In this document: positions 46,982 to 56,140 of the stretch, piece after piece
Layout of the letters: every line of letters starts with the position of its first letter
How positions within the stretch are numbered: the stretch's first letter is position 1
Assembly (NCBI GenBank): GCA_028279215.1
Contig: JANQOF010000068.1
Location: forward strand, 37,181 to 101,180
DNA: 64,000 nucleotides
Origin: Pirellulales bacterium
Lineage (GTDB): Bacteria; Planctomycetota; Planctomycetia; Pirellulales; Lacipirellulaceae
Direction of reading: 5' to 3'
Made by a program: the position numbers and the translations under genes
The notes under the pieces: generated by a model
Told to the model about the DNA's origin: nothing
What the model saw: only the letters and a program-made list of their open reading frames with translations
Databases searched by the model: none

Positions 46982-49297
46982 TCAATCGGGACTGCTGTTC
47001 AGGAATATCTTTCCAGGATTCACCTCTAAAATCGACTCCCCGTCCGGTGGCACTTCCTGGATCACGTTGTTGCTTCGATCCCCCAGCACAGCCGAGGTGA
47101 GGACCCCACCGTTGGCGTTATTTATGGCCACGTTGCCGACGAGGTCACCCATAAACATATCTGTGACGATTCCTTTGTCCCCATTGTCGATTGCTTCGTT
47201 TTCGAACGCGTCGCCATACACAGTTCCCTTAATATGCAATCCCGTTCCACTGTTCTCATTCGCCACGTTCAATTGAACGTGGCCTTCCACATCGCCCTCG
47301 ACATGCAACCCGTACCCGTCATTCAAAAGAACTTCGTTTCTAGCCACGTCACCCAGAATCCCATCCGATACCTCGATACCCGTACCCTGGTTGCTGGTGT
47401 CGGTCCGAAAGCTGCCCGGATCGACTATAACGAGCGACGTGCCAAAGTAGTCCACACTGTAGTCGATCAGATACAAAGATGACGTATGCGTTATGAATTG
47501 CACCTCAGTTGTGTCGGTTACAAGGTTGTCGATAACCGAACCGGTGACCTCGCCATCAATACGGATACCACTGACAGAGTTTCCATCGGCGGTGTTGCCT
47601 CGGATGTGTCCGTCGACGTTGCCCTCGACGACGATGCCGCCAGTCCCGTTCAGCGCGGTGTAGTTTTCCGCGACATCTCCAACGACGTTTCCGCCGGCGT
47701 GAATACCTCGCCAGACGTTGTTCTCCGCGAGGTTGCCTTTCAGAATTCCGGAGTAGTCGCCCGCGACCGAGATACCGTCTTGCCAGTTACTAGATGCCGC
47801 GTTCGACTCGATTCGGTTCTCTCCCTTCAGCTCTGACGTGGCAATGCCCGAGCCCGTCGCGCCCGTCACGACGTTGCGGTTGATGCTGATGTCGCCTACG
47901 TCTGACGCGGCAATACCACTGGCCGGGACGAACGTTGGATAGAACCAGTCGATATCGATGACCTCGTCTTCCACGTATAGCAACCAGGGTGTCGGCGTCC
48001 GTAGCCCTGGATCGATGATCTCGAAGCCTGAGATCTCGACGCCATCGGCGGCAACGGTAATAGCATCGATCGGTGTATCACGAATCACAGGAGCAGGTCC
48101 GCTGGTTACCATTGGCAGCGCGACCGTACCTAGCCGCTTGGTTTCGAGGAGATGCTCCACCCCTTCGGCCAACACGCGCTGACCTTCGGTTGTAGTCACG
48201 AATGATTGGCCGACAAACTCACTGCCGCCATGTACCAAGACTATGTCGTCGGGCTGGTTGCTTGCGTCGGCCAGATTATTGGTGGGCGATTCAATTGAAC
48301 CGTCTCCGCCATTCGCAGCGTTAGAATCTACGTGGTGGAAGGTATACGCGTCGCCGTCGGGCGCGCGGACCACCTTGAGCGTCGACGGGCCGCCAATGAA
48401 CCGCTTGATCGCCACTTGCTCGTTACGTTGCACTGGATCGCCCAGGCGACAACGCACGCTTTCGCTCGACGGGCAGTGAGCGAAATGCCTCGAGAGGCCA
48501 TATCGCCACGACACGCTGACCGCCGCCGTAGTGTCGAATTCGTCGTCGTGTTGAACCGACGTGCCAATCCAAAGCTGGTCGGCCACGCGGAGTTCCAAAC
48601 GCACCTTCGGCCCTACGGCCGATACACCGGCGTTGGCGTGCCAGTAACTGTAGATTCCGCCGCCTCCGCGCACCTGCCACCACCCGCGATCGAGAAGCAG
48701 GGCCATCAGTTCGCTATCCACTCCGCGGAGCGCCACCTCCTGTTGGATGTCGGAGTAGAACATGTGTGTGCCGATGAACTTGGTCGGTGTCGCGTGGTCT
48801 ATGTAGTTATTCCAGGTGTCGCCCAGCGGCAGGTAGGCGCTCACTCGCCCATCCCAAACGCGCCCCAAACTCTCGAAACCCCACGCAAGCTGGTTGTAGT
48901 GCGAGTAGCCCGTGTCGCGGTAGTCGTAGTAGAAATAGCTGCCGAGAATTCGATCAGTAGCTGCGTCGTATGCCCTACCTCCGAGACCGATGTTCGCACC
49001 GTCCGCTTCGGTTTGCTCGTTGAACAAGAGGAATCGCACGTCGCCAAACAGCAGCGAGTCGTCAGTGGGTTGCGTTAGCGCCAGGAACAAGTCGAAGCGG
49101 GTGTATCCGTCGTCGAGTCCAACTAGCTCACCAGCGGTATGGCCCACGCCCAATCGATTGTCGATCCCCTGACCACCGGCCGCAGGGGCAAGGTGGGTTA
49201 TCAGCAATAATGCTGTCACCACGAGATATCGCCGAACCGTCATTGCGCGCCAATGACGCGATGATTGACTCGGTGGCGTGTCGTGGAGGTAGCGCAT
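46982..49297 (-). CDS. Surface protein: barrel-like domain plus short beta-helix passenger
   Basis: A 771-residue secreted protein with the same plan as the 1698-residue protein at 32803. After a signal peptide (hydrophobic core near 24-40) a tyrosine/tryptophan-rich barrel-like domain spans about 44-272 (RFDLFLAL, YFYYDYRDTGYS, RVSAYLPLGD, HDDEFDTTAAVSVSW). A cysteine-bearing linker (HCPSSES...DPVQRN) and the junction motif HVDSNAANGGDGSIESP (322-338) follow, then a beta-helix passenger of NGI..GN.. type turns. A weak ribosome binding site (GGTAGGAAC) precedes the ATG at 49297. Downstream context does not tell function. Confidence 0.8.
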   Translation of the reverse strand: MRYLHDTPPSQSSRHWRAMTVRRYLVVTALLLITHLAPAAGGQGIDNRLGVGHTAGELVGLDDGYTRFDLFLALTQPTDDSLLFGDVRFLLFNEQTEADGANIGLGGRAYDAATDRILGSYFYYDYRDTGYSHYNQLAWGFESLGRVWDGRVSAYLPLGDTWNNYIDHATPTKFIGTHMFYSDIQQEVALRGVDSELMALLLDRGWWQVRGGGGIYSYWHANAGVSAVGPKVRLELRVADQLWIGTSVQHDDEFDTTAAVSVSWRYGLSRHFAHCPSSESVRCRLGDPVQRNEQVAIKRFIGGPSTLKVVRAPDGDAYTFHHVDSNAANGGDGSIESPTNNLADASNQPDDIVLVHGGSEFVGQSFVTTTEGQRVLAEGVEHLLETKRLGTVALPMVTSGPAPVIRDTPIDAITVAADGVEISGFEIIDPGLRTPTPWLLYVEDEVIDIDWFYPTFVPASGIAASDVGDISINRNVVTGATGSGIATSELKGENRIESNAASSNWQDGISVAGDYSGILKGNLAENNVWRGIHAGGNVVGDVAENYTALNGTGGIVVEGNVDGHIRGNTADGNSVSGIRIDGEVTGSVIDNLVTDTTEVQFITHTSSLYLIDYSVDYFGTSLVIVDPGSFRTDTSNQGTGIEVSDGILGDVARNEVLLNDGYGLHVEGDVEGHVQLNVANENSGTGLHIKGTVYGDAFENEAIDNGDKGIVTDMFMGDLVGNVAINNANGGVLTSAVLGDRSNNVIQEVPPDGESILEVNPGKIFLNSSPD

Positions 49298-49625
49298 GGT
49301 TCCTACCTGTCCTCACATAGGCGTGTGCTAGCACAGCCATTTGGATAAGCGAGGGCTGCGAGCGCTTGAGGGACGTTCGCCCAGAGCGGATGAGCAGTAG
49401 CGGTAGTACAAAATCGCGTGGCCTACCGCAATGTCGGCCGCGCCGCAATTCAGCTGCACGCGCCATCATTCCTACGGCGCACTATTTCTGGCGAGAATTT
49501 CTCAAAGTCAAATCTACCCTTGTTTTCCAGTGCTACTCGGCCGCAGGCCGCGTTTGGCACACGCGGTGCGTGCAATCATAGCGTTGCTTGAACTCCCACC
49601 TCGGTTCGAAAACAAGGAGCGCGAA
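49298..49625. other. Intergenic gap before a small secreted-protein gene
   Basis: About 330 bp between divergent genes. No gene or repeat seen. AAGGAG at about 49615-49620 is the ribosome binding site of the downstream gene. Confidence 0.4.
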
Positions 49626-50285
49626 ATGCATCGCTTCGAAATAGCCCTTTGGACTCTGGTAACCGCAGCACTCGCCTTTGCAAGCCAGGCAAAGGCCGAC
49701 CGTTACTACGCTGGCCCACCGGTCGGCGAGGCATACGCTTTGTCTATTCAGTTGAGCAACGAGGCCGCGGCGCTGTCGTACGATGTAAAGCGGTTATTGT
49801 GCGACTGTAACGACTACGACAACGTGCTCGACGAGCTTTGCGATGTGGCCGACGAACTGGAGGACTTGAACTGCGCACTGCGCGAAGCAGCGTTCAAACC
49901 GCGCAAGTGGAACCGTGTGTGTCGCCGAGCCAAGGACGTAGTCGAAGAGGTTTGCGAACTCGACGAAGAAATCCGCGAAGCGGTCGACGACCTGAATCGC
50001 TACCGACCGCGCCGCACCGCGTTCGTGCCTCGAGGACTCTCGCACTATCGCTCCGTGTATCGCCCCGCGCCCGACGTGGCTGTATCGCTTCGGCTTGGAT
50101 CGGGTCGGGTTCGGTTAGTGAAGCACGTCGCCCCGATCTCGCCACGCGGCATCCCCGCCAGCGTACCCTACCGAGGCGCTGCGGAGGGCTTTGTAATGCC
50201 GAACGTAGGTTGCGAACTGATCGACCGCGTGACCCGCATGCGAGTGTTGGCCGACGAGATCCTTCGGCTGTCGCACGCTCGCTAA
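49626..50285 (+). CDS. Secreted protein of unknown function, charged helical middle
   Basis: A 219-residue protein with a signal peptide (1 to about 23, SQAKA). It has a long helical, acidic region with repeated cysteines (CDCND, ELCDV, NCALR, RVCRR, EVCEL; about 55-125) and a basic, proline/arginine-containing tail. AAGGAG precedes the ATG at 49626. The upstream open frame is without sense. No family recognised; similar small secreted proteins are common in planctomycetes. Confidence 0.7.
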   Translation: MHRFEIALWTLVTAALAFASQAKADRYYAGPPVGEAYALSIQLSNEAAALSYDVKRLLCDCNDYDNVLDELCDVADELEDLNCALREAAFKPRKWNRVCRRAKDVVEEVCELDEEIREAVDDLNRYRPRRTAFVPRGLSHYRSVYRPAPDVAVSLRLGSGRVRLVKHVAPISPRGIPASVPYRGAAEGFVMPNVGCELIDRVTRMRVLADEILRLSHAR

Positions 50286-50322
50286 TACGATCAGACGCGA
50301 ACGGCCGTCCATCTGCCGGCCA

Positions 50323-50538
50323 TCAATACAGCGCGTACGGCGGAGCTTCCCGTTCGGCCCGACGAGCAACTTTCCGCTCAATCTTTAGATAGAGACGCAA
50401 ACGCTCAAGAAACGTTGCCGTTGTCAACTGTGCAGCGTAACGATCAAGCAGCTCTCGACGAATTGCCTCGCGGACCCGCTGGTGGCCATCGGCGACAAAC
50501 GGTGTCTCCAACATCTCTTGTATCCTCAAAGGACGCAA
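50323..50538 (-). CDS. Small conserved-looking protein, unknown function
   Basis: A 71-residue, arginine/leucine-rich, largely helical protein that may act in a complex. It lies 13 bp downstream of another small gene on the same strand, suggesting a two-gene operon. No family recognised. Confidence 0.5.
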   Translation of the reverse strand: MRPLRIQEMLETPFVADGHQRVREAIRRELLDRYAAQLTTATFLERLRLYLKIERKVARRAEREAPPYALY

Positions 50539-50551
50539 GTCGTCGCGTCGC

Positions 50552-50746
50552 TTAGGTCGCCATCCGGGGCCGGAGGCTCGTGAGCTTATCGTGCTCGATT
50601 ACATAGAGCATCCCAGTGGCCGTGTCGCGGAGGCCACGTAGGCCGGATTCGGGGTCGTCAACCCGGTCCATCTGGCTAAAACCAAGCAGCAGTCGGCAGA
50701 ATTCGTCGCGATCGACGTAGCGGCAGTTCGATTCAGTCGAGAGCAT
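50552..50746 (-). CDS. Small protein, unknown function
   Basis: A 64-residue protein, starting MLSTESNC and ending SLRPRMAT, with no family recognised. The ATG at 50746 is chosen over a longer upstream frame that is low-complexity. No ribosome binding site is evident. It is 13 bp upstream of the 71-residue gene. Confidence 0.45.
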   Translation of the reverse strand: MLSTESNCRYVDRDEFCRLLLGFSQMDRVDDPESGLRGLRDTATGMLYVIEHDKLTSLRPRMAT

Positions 50747-51358
50747 ATGGCGTCTGGGCTTGCGGTGCGCGTACGACGACGAGCCGTGTGCGCCGTTGAG
50801 CGTTTCGACAGATTTTGGCGACGGGCCACCCATGGCAATCGAACTCTAGCAGGTCGATGTAGCTCCTCAGAACCCATAACGCTAGCTAATATTTCTCCAA
50901 AGTCCAGCCCTCGCGCGCGGTGAATTCGGCTGTCGACGTGCTTCCAGCGTCAAAAGTTAAGGGTTGGCGAATTCTTGACATGTTTTCCACCGCAAAGCTC
51001 CTGAAAGCCACAGGTTAGGCGCTTCGGCTACGCCACCAATTAGCCCTCGAAAATGTTCCCGTCGCCTGGCAACTTGGCAACTGATGCCGCAAAAACTGGC
51101 ACGCGAAAAACTCTTGTCGCCGTCCGTCAACCCGCATTGCGGAGCCCTGCATCCAAAACACTGCACTTTTGAAGTCGCAACGTTGCCGGAGACCTCGACG
51201 CGAGACTCGAAGGGCGTGTTGGCACAACAGTTGCGGCGATGGGGCAGATTCGTCGCACGGACCGCGGCTAAGGTGGGCACGGACGCCAATTTTACCTGCG
51301 TTGGCCCATATTCAACGCAGCCGGTTTTCCTTCTCGACTCTAAAAGGTGCGTGTGGTT
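50747..51358. other. Intergenic gap upstream of the glutamine synthetase gene
   Basis: About 610 bp. The open frames are antisense or unlike proteins. No nitrogen-control site (for example an NtrC-type box) can be asserted by eye. Confidence 0.4.
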
Positions 51359-53617
51359 ATGGGTACAGCGATTCATGACGAAGTCAGCCAAAACGGAAGC
51401 TACTCGTCGGCGGTGGGTGGCGGGAGCCCCAAGACTTCCTTCGGGTCGCCCCGCGCAGCGGCGATTGCGGCGGTAACGAACTACAAGCCGAGTGCACCGC
51501 CAATGAACTTTCGGGACACTCCGACGGGCGAGCTGTTCAACTGTAATGTGTTTTCGCCGGCAGTCATGAAAAAGCGGCTGCCGAAGCCCGTATACAAGGC
51601 GTTGATGCGAACCATCGAGTCGGGCGACAAACTCGACAGCTCGGTGGCCGATGTCGTGGCCTCGGCCATGAAGGACTGGGCCATCGAAAAAGGGGCGACC
51701 CACTACGCCCACGTCTTCTACCCGCTCACCGGACTGACCGCCGAGAAGCACGACAGCTTCCTTACGCCCGATGGCGAGGGTGGAGCCATCGCCGAGTTCA
51801 GCGGCAAGCAACTCATCCAAGGAGAGCCCGACGGTTCGAGCTTCCCGACTGGCGGCATTCGCGTGACCTTCGAGGCGCGTGGCTACACCATTTGGGACGT
51901 CACGAGCCCCGCCTACATTCTCGAGAACGACAACGGCACCACGCTGTGCATTCCGACGGCGTTCGTGTCGTGGACCGGCGAGGCGCTCGACAAGAAAACA
52001 CCCGTGCTTCGCTCGATGCAGGCCCTCAATACACAAGCCCAACGCGTGTTGAAGCTGTTCGGCCACACCGACGGCGCGTTGGTATCTTCCACCGCAGGCC
52101 CCGAGCAAGAGTATTTCCTGGTGGATCGTAACTTCTATTACGCTCGGCCCGATCTGGTCAACGCAGGGCGGACGCTGTTCGGCGCGAAGCCGCCCAAAGG
52201 CCAGGAGTTTGACGATCACTACTTTGGCGCGATTCCCGACCGCGTGTTGGCGTTCATGCTCGAATGCGAACGTGAGTTGTTCAAGTTGGGAATTCCGGTG
52301 AAGACGCGACACAACGAGGTTGCGCCCGGCCAGTACGAGGTTGCGCCGATGTTCGAGTTTGCCAACCTGGCGACCGACCATCAACAACTGCTGATGACCA
52401 CGCTCAAGCGTGTTGCGGAGAAGTACGGAATGGTTTGCTTGACGCACGAAAAGCCGTTCGCTGGCGTTAACGGTTCCGGCAAGCACGTCAACTGGTCGAT
52501 GGGCAGTGCCTCGCAGGGCAACCTGCTCGATCCGGGCGATACGCCGCACGACAACGCGCAGTTCCTGCTGATCTGCGCCGCCGTGATCCGTGCCGTGCAC
52601 AAGTACCAAGGTCTCCTCCGATCGGTCGTCGCCAGTGCAAGCAACGACCACCGACTTGGTGCGAACGAAGCGCCACCGGCGATCATTTCGGTGTTCCTCG
52701 GCGATCAGCTCACCGACGTGTTCGAGCAGATCAAAGGAGGTGGCGCAAATTCGTCGATCCCCAAGGGAACGCTCACCGTGGGTGTCGACGTGTTGCCACC
52801 ACTCCCGAAGGACGCTGGCGATCGCAACCGTACGAGCCCGTTTGCATTCACCGGCAACCGCTTCGAGTTCCGCGCCGTTGGCGCCAATCAGTCGATCGCT
52901 GGACCGTTGGTGGCGATGAACACCATCATTGCCGAATCCCTCGACTTCTGCGCTACGCGCCTGGAAGAAACAATCGGTGGCGATCCGGATAAGCTGCACG
53001 GCGAGTTGCAAAAGCTGCTCACTGAAATCATGACCGACCACGGCGCGATCATCTTCAATGGCGATGGCTACAGCGAAGCTTGGCACGCCGAGGCAGCCGA
53101 GCGCGGCTTGCTGAACTTGAAGACCACCGCCGATGCCCTGCCGGTACTCGAAACCGAGGAAGTCAAAGAGCTGTTCACCAAGTACTCGGTCCTTTCGGAG
53201 CGCGAGTTGGAGAGCCGCCTCGAGACTTACCTTGAGCAGTACTGCATGTCGGTCGGAGTCGAAGCCAATCTCACGATTGAGATGGCCAAGACCATGATCT
53301 TCCCGGCCGCCATTCGCTACCAGAACGAGTTGGCCGCCACTTGCGCGAACCTCAAGTTGCTCGGCTACACGTTCGACACCAACTCGCTCGACGCTGTGAC
53401 CGATCTGGTCAAGAACCTGCAAGACAGTATTGCCGACCTGGAGGGCGCGGTGGCCGAGCCAGAGTCGGACGACCTGATGGCCGAGGCACGACATTGCTGC
53501 GACGAAGTGCTGCCTGCCATGTTGAAGGTGCGGACTTATGCCGATGCCTTGGAAGGCTGGGTAGCCGACGATCTGTGGCCTCTGCCCACTTACCAGGAAA
53601 TGCTGTTCATCAAGTAG
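51359..53617 (+). CDS. glnN: Type III glutamine synthetase
   Basis: A 752-residue enzyme making glutamine from glutamate, ATP and ammonia. The N-terminal GSIII domain begins near [16 protein letters not shown], and the catalytic core holds conserved stretches [32 protein letters not shown] and [11 protein letters not shown], with [18 protein letters not shown] nearby. Type III enzymes are the long (about 700-750 residue) form found in Bacteroidetes, cyanobacteria and planctomycetes. The ATG at 51359 is chosen over a GTG four codons earlier. An intrinsic terminator follows at 53649. Confidence 0.95.
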   Translation: MGTAIHDEVSQNGSYSSAVGGGSPKTSFGSPRAAAIAAVTNYKPSAPPMNFRDTPTGELFNCNVFSPAVMKKRLPKPVYKALMRTIESGDKLDSSVADVVASAMKDWAIEKGATHYAHVFYPLTGLTAEKHDSFLTPDGEGGAIAEFSGKQLIQGEPDGSSFPTGGIRVTFEARGYTIWDVTSPAYILENDNGTTLCIPTAFVSWTGEALDKKTPVLRSMQALNTQAQRVLKLFGHTDGALVSSTAGPEQEYFLVDRNFYYARPDLVNAGRTLFGAKPPKGQEFDDHYFGAIPDRVLAFMLECERELFKLGIPVKTRHNEVAPGQYEVAPMFEFANLATDHQQLLMTTLKRVAEKYGMVCLTHEKPFAGVNGSGKHVNWSMGSASQGNLLDPGDTPHDNAQFLLICAAVIRAVHKYQGLLRSVVASASNDHRLGANEAPPAIISVFLGDQLTDVFEQIKGGGANSSIPKGTLTVGVDVLPPLPKDAGDRNRTSPFAFTGNRFEFRAVGANQSIAGPLVAMNTIIAESLDFCATRLEETIGGDPDKLHGELQKLLTEIMTDHGAIIFNGDGYSEAWHAEAAERGLLNLKTTADALPVLETEEVKELFTKYSVLSERELESRLETYLEQYCMSVGVEANLTIEMAKTMIFPAAIRYQNELAATCANLKLLGYTFDTNSLDAVTDLVKNLQDSIADLEGAVAEPESDDLMAEARHCCDEVLPAMLKVRTYADALEGWVADDLWPLPTYQEMLFIK

Positions 53618-53648
53618 CAACTCTCGGGGAAGAACCTTGAGACTGGAT

Positions 53649-53685
53649 GGCGACGGCCTCAATTCTTGTGGCCGCCGCCTTTTTT
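53649..53685 (+). terminator. Intrinsic terminator after the glutamine synthetase gene
   Basis: A GC-rich stem (GGCGACGGCC pairing with GGCCGCCGCC, one mismatch) followed by six T residues at 53680-53685. Confidence 0.8.
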
Positions 53686-53838
53686 CATGCGCCAAACGGG
53701 ACGGAACCCAGGGTTGCCGGAGGGGTTTACTTTCGCGTGCAATCAAATGGGGGCTCGCGGTACAGGCTGACTTAGTGCGGACCGCCGGTTCGCTGGGCGT
53801 CTGGATCGCTCCCCGTACTTCCAAAGGAGCGAAAGGCG

Positions 53839-54564
53839 ATGAAACAACAATTGGCTGGTTTGGTCGCGGTGGCAGTGGTCGTCGCCCTGGCTGCGGATGC
53901 AGCGGCGCAGGGTCGTGGCGGATTCGGGGGCGTCCAACGCGGTGCATTACTACGGCTCGACTCGGTGCAGGATGAACTTGGGCTCGAGGATGTTCAACTC
54001 GATGACATTCGCGCCATACAGCGCGAGATGCGTGGCCAACGCGGCGAGCGACGCAACTTCCGCGACATGAACGAAGACGAGCGACGCGAAGCCATGGAAA
54101 AAAGGCGCGAGGAGGCCAGGGACCGACAGAATCGCGAAAACGATAAACTCTCCGAAATACTCGATAGCGACCAAATGCGGCGACTCCACGGAATTTATGC
54201 CCAAGTGGCGGGCGCTGCGGCGCTGCGAGACCCAATGATCGGCAACGCACTTGGGCTCAGCGAAGACCAGCAAGACCAACTGCAACAAATCGGGGCCGAC
54301 GCCCGCAACCAGATGCGCGAAGCATTCCAATCTGGCGATCGCGAGGGAATGCGGGAAAAACTCTCTGAAATCAACGAGAATACCCTCAATGATTCGATGG
54401 CTGTTTTGTCGGACGATCAGCTCTCCAGTTTGGACGCATTGAAGGGCGACCCGTTCGAGCTATCTGAAGAGGACCGTCGATCAATGTTTAGTCGCCGCGG
54501 AGGACGCGGAGCCGGGCAAGGTGGCGAAGGTGGGCGGCGCGGCCGCCCTCAACCCGAGCAGTAA
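53839..54564 (+). CDS. Secreted glutamine/arginine-rich helical protein (Spy/CpxP-like in look)
   Basis: A 241-residue protein with a signal peptide (1 to about 23, DAAAQ). It is a highly charged, helical middle (about 60-190) with repeated LGLED.QLDDI, LGLSEDQQDQLQQIG segments, reminiscent of LTXXQ-type stress-periplasmic proteins, and a glycine/arginine-rich end. AAAGGAG lies about 11 nt before the ATG. It follows a glutamine synthetase terminator and is followed by a hairpin. Identity is not certain. Confidence 0.7.
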   Translation: MKQQLAGLVAVAVVVALAADAAAQGRGGFGGVQRGALLRLDSVQDELGLEDVQLDDIRAIQREMRGQRGERRNFRDMNEDERREAMEKRREEARDRQNRENDKLSEILDSDQMRRLHGIYAQVAGAAALRDPMIGNALGLSEDQQDQLQQIGADARNQMREAFQSGDREGMREKLSEINENTLNDSMAVLSDDQLSSLDALKGDPFELSEEDRRSMFSRRGGRGAGQGGEGGRRGRPQPEQ

Positions 54565-54580
54565 ACCTCCTCAAAATTCC

Positions 54581-54613
54581 GGCGGTATCGGTAGAGCGCT
54601 TGCCGATACCGCC
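54581..54613 (+). terminator. Hairpin after the helical secreted-protein gene
   Basis: An 11-bp perfect stem (GGCGGTATCGG / CCGATACCGCC) with an 11-nt loop, 17 bp past the stop. There is no T-run directly after it, so termination may need a factor. Confidence 0.55.
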
Positions 54614-54716
54614 GTATTGCTATCGCTCCGCGGTTTAATTTCTCTTGCCGCCGCTCGCAAAAGCCGATATGGATACTGCCCCGGTAGGTCCATTTTTTGC
54701 CTTGCGAGATCCCCCA

Positions 54717-55376
54717 ATGGCAACTCCTCATAATCGTTCGAATTCCCTTCGCTACTTTGCCCTATGTACCGTGGCAACCGCTACCCTCGTTGGGCCTGCG
54801 GCAGCTCAGCAATACTACTACCAGCCACCTCCCAGCTACTATCACAACAATACCCGCGAGGGCACCTTCACAGGTGCGGGCCTCGGTGCGATCACCGGTG
54901 CACTCGTCGGCGGCAAGAAGAACTGGGAAGGCGGCGCGCTAATCGGTGCTGGCATCGGCGCACTCACCGGTCGAGCCATCGGCAAAACACAAGACCGTGC
55001 CGACGCTCAGCAAGTGGCCGTTGGATCGTCGATCGCAGCACAAGCCAACGCCCAGGCGGCTGCCACGGCGGTGACCAACTACGACCTTGTACAAATGGCG
55101 CAGGCGGGCCTTAGCGACGACCTGATCATCAGCACTATTCGCAGCCGCGGCGGGCGGTTCGACCTTAGCCCCAACGGCCTAATCGCACTCAAACAGTCAG
55201 GCGTTAGCGACCAAGTGGTGCTAGCGGCCCAACAAACTGCCGGCGCCAACTTTGCCACTCCAATCAACCGGCCCACGACGATTCAAGTCACCACCCCACC
55301 GCCAGTTGTCGTACGACCGGCACCGGTGATTCACTACTACCACGGCCCACGGTACCGACACCACTGGCACTGGTAG
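54717..55376 (+). CDS. Secreted glycine-zipper protein
   Basis: A 219-residue protein. A signal peptide (ending AAAQQ, about 31) is followed by a tyrosine-rich stretch, a glycine-zipper segment (GAGLGAITGALVGG, GGALIGAGIGALTGRAIG; about 53-90), and then a helical domain (about 105-185) and a proline/histidine-rich tail. Glycine-zipper proteins can insert in membranes. The ATG at 54717 gives the best signal peptide. Confidence 0.75.
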   Translation: MATPHNRSNSLRYFALCTVATATLVGPAAAQQYYYQPPPSYYHNNTREGTFTGAGLGAITGALVGGKKNWEGGALIGAGIGALTGRAIGKTQDRADAQQVAVGSSIAAQANAQAAATAVTNYDLVQMAQAGLSDDLIISTIRSRGGRFDLSPNGLIALKQSGVSDQVVLAAQQTAGANFATPINRPTTIQVTTPPPVVVRPAPVIHYYHGPRYRHHWHW

Positions 55377-55407
55377 TGTTGTCCATCGCGAAGCGGCAAT
55401 CGCCACC

Positions 55408-55430
55408 GTTTTGACCCACTGGGTCAAAAC
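55408..55430. repeat. Palindrome GTTTTGACCCA / TGGGTCAAAAC
   Basis: An 11-bp perfect inverted repeat with a single base between the arms. The half TGGGTCAAAAC resembles the TTGGGGCAAAAC motif seen elsewhere in the window. Confidence 0.6.
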
Positions 55431-55592
55431 CCATCGACCGATCCCGTTGCGCCGCCAGCACTTACGTTCTTGACCCAACTGCCACAGCAACAACACGAAC
55501 CGCTGGGGCAATTCTTACGACATTCCAATCGGACGTAACAATCTGCTGCAAAAACACTTACATCGACTCCGATCGCTGTAAGTCGAATTCAA

Positions 55593-55619
55593 TTGCCCCA
55601 ACCATTGGGGCAAAACCCC
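55593..55619. repeat. TTGGGGCAAAAC motif copy in a palindrome
   Basis: TTGCCCCAA (55593-55601) and TTGGGGCAA (55605-55613) form a perfect 9-bp stem, and the right arm runs into the motif ATTGGGGCAAAACCCC (55604-55619). Confidence 0.65.
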
Positions 55620-55779
55620 GCGACGTCGGCAACTACCAAAAAGATGCCCCATCAGCGTGGATGCCCCATTGCTCCCAAGTCTCGCAATCCTCCAAGTTGC
55701 CAAAGAGCTCTAGTGATCGCATGTTCATGCAATGCAATTAGAGCACGACCACGCAAGATTGCAACAGAAATTCGTGGCC

Positions 55780-56103
55780 GTTACCCGCAACGCAGAGCGG
55801 AGCGCGTAATCACACCGCGTTCACAACTCACAAGCGCTTGGCTGTGCCGCGCAGCTAACTAATTCGCCAACCGTTAGCCGCGACGCGTAGCGGAGCGAGT
55901 AAGCGTAACGCGTTCACACCGAATAAGCGCTTGGCTGCGCCGCGCAGCTAACTAATTCGCCAACCGTTAGCCGCGACGCGCAGCGGAGCGAGTAAGCGTA
56001 ACGCGTTCACGCCGAATAAGCGCTTGGCTGCGACGCGCAGCGGAGCGAGTAAGCGTAACGCGTTCACGCCGAATAAGCGCTTGGCTGCGCCGCGCGGCTA
56101 ACT
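55780..56103. repeat. Tandem REP array, unit about 93 bp
   Basis: Unit A (55780-55872, degenerate) and unit B (55873-55965) are each 93 bp, beginning GTTAGCCGCGACGCG and ending in CTAACTAATTCGCCAACC. Unit C starts at 55966 and, near 56025, is fused into another copy, ending at 56103. Each unit contains a GTTAGCCGCG...GCGG hairpin and a perfect GCTGCGC-C-GCGCAGC palindrome (broken in some copies). Confidence 0.85.
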
Positions 56104-56111
56104 CCTTCGCA

Positions 56112-56140
56112 CGTGCTGCGCGTCGCGGCTAATGCTAACC
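56112..56140. repeat. Inverted REP copy next to the RAYT gene
   Basis: Sequence CTGCGCGTCGCGGCTAATGC is the reverse-strand form of the GTTAGCCGCGACGCGCAG repeat. It overlaps the 3' end of the RAYT gene by a few bases. Confidence 0.7.

Larger units (their letters stand above)
55377..55779. other. Intergenic gap with palindromes and motif copies
   Basis: About 400 bp. It holds a perfect 11-bp inverted repeat GTTTTGACCCA / TGGGTCAAAAC at 55408-55430, a 9-bp inverted repeat TTGCCCCAA / TTGGGGCAA at 55593-55613, and two CCCCAT-type words near 55647 and 55664. No gene is credible here. Confidence 0.5.

Noticed and set aside
50957..54250. A 1097-residue open frame on the minus strand
   Set aside because: It is antisense to the glutamine synthetase gene, with frame-shadow composition and no family motif.
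55780..56103. A CRISPR array
   Set aside because: Units are 93 bp with no variable spacers and no cas genes; they match REPs next to a RAYT instead.
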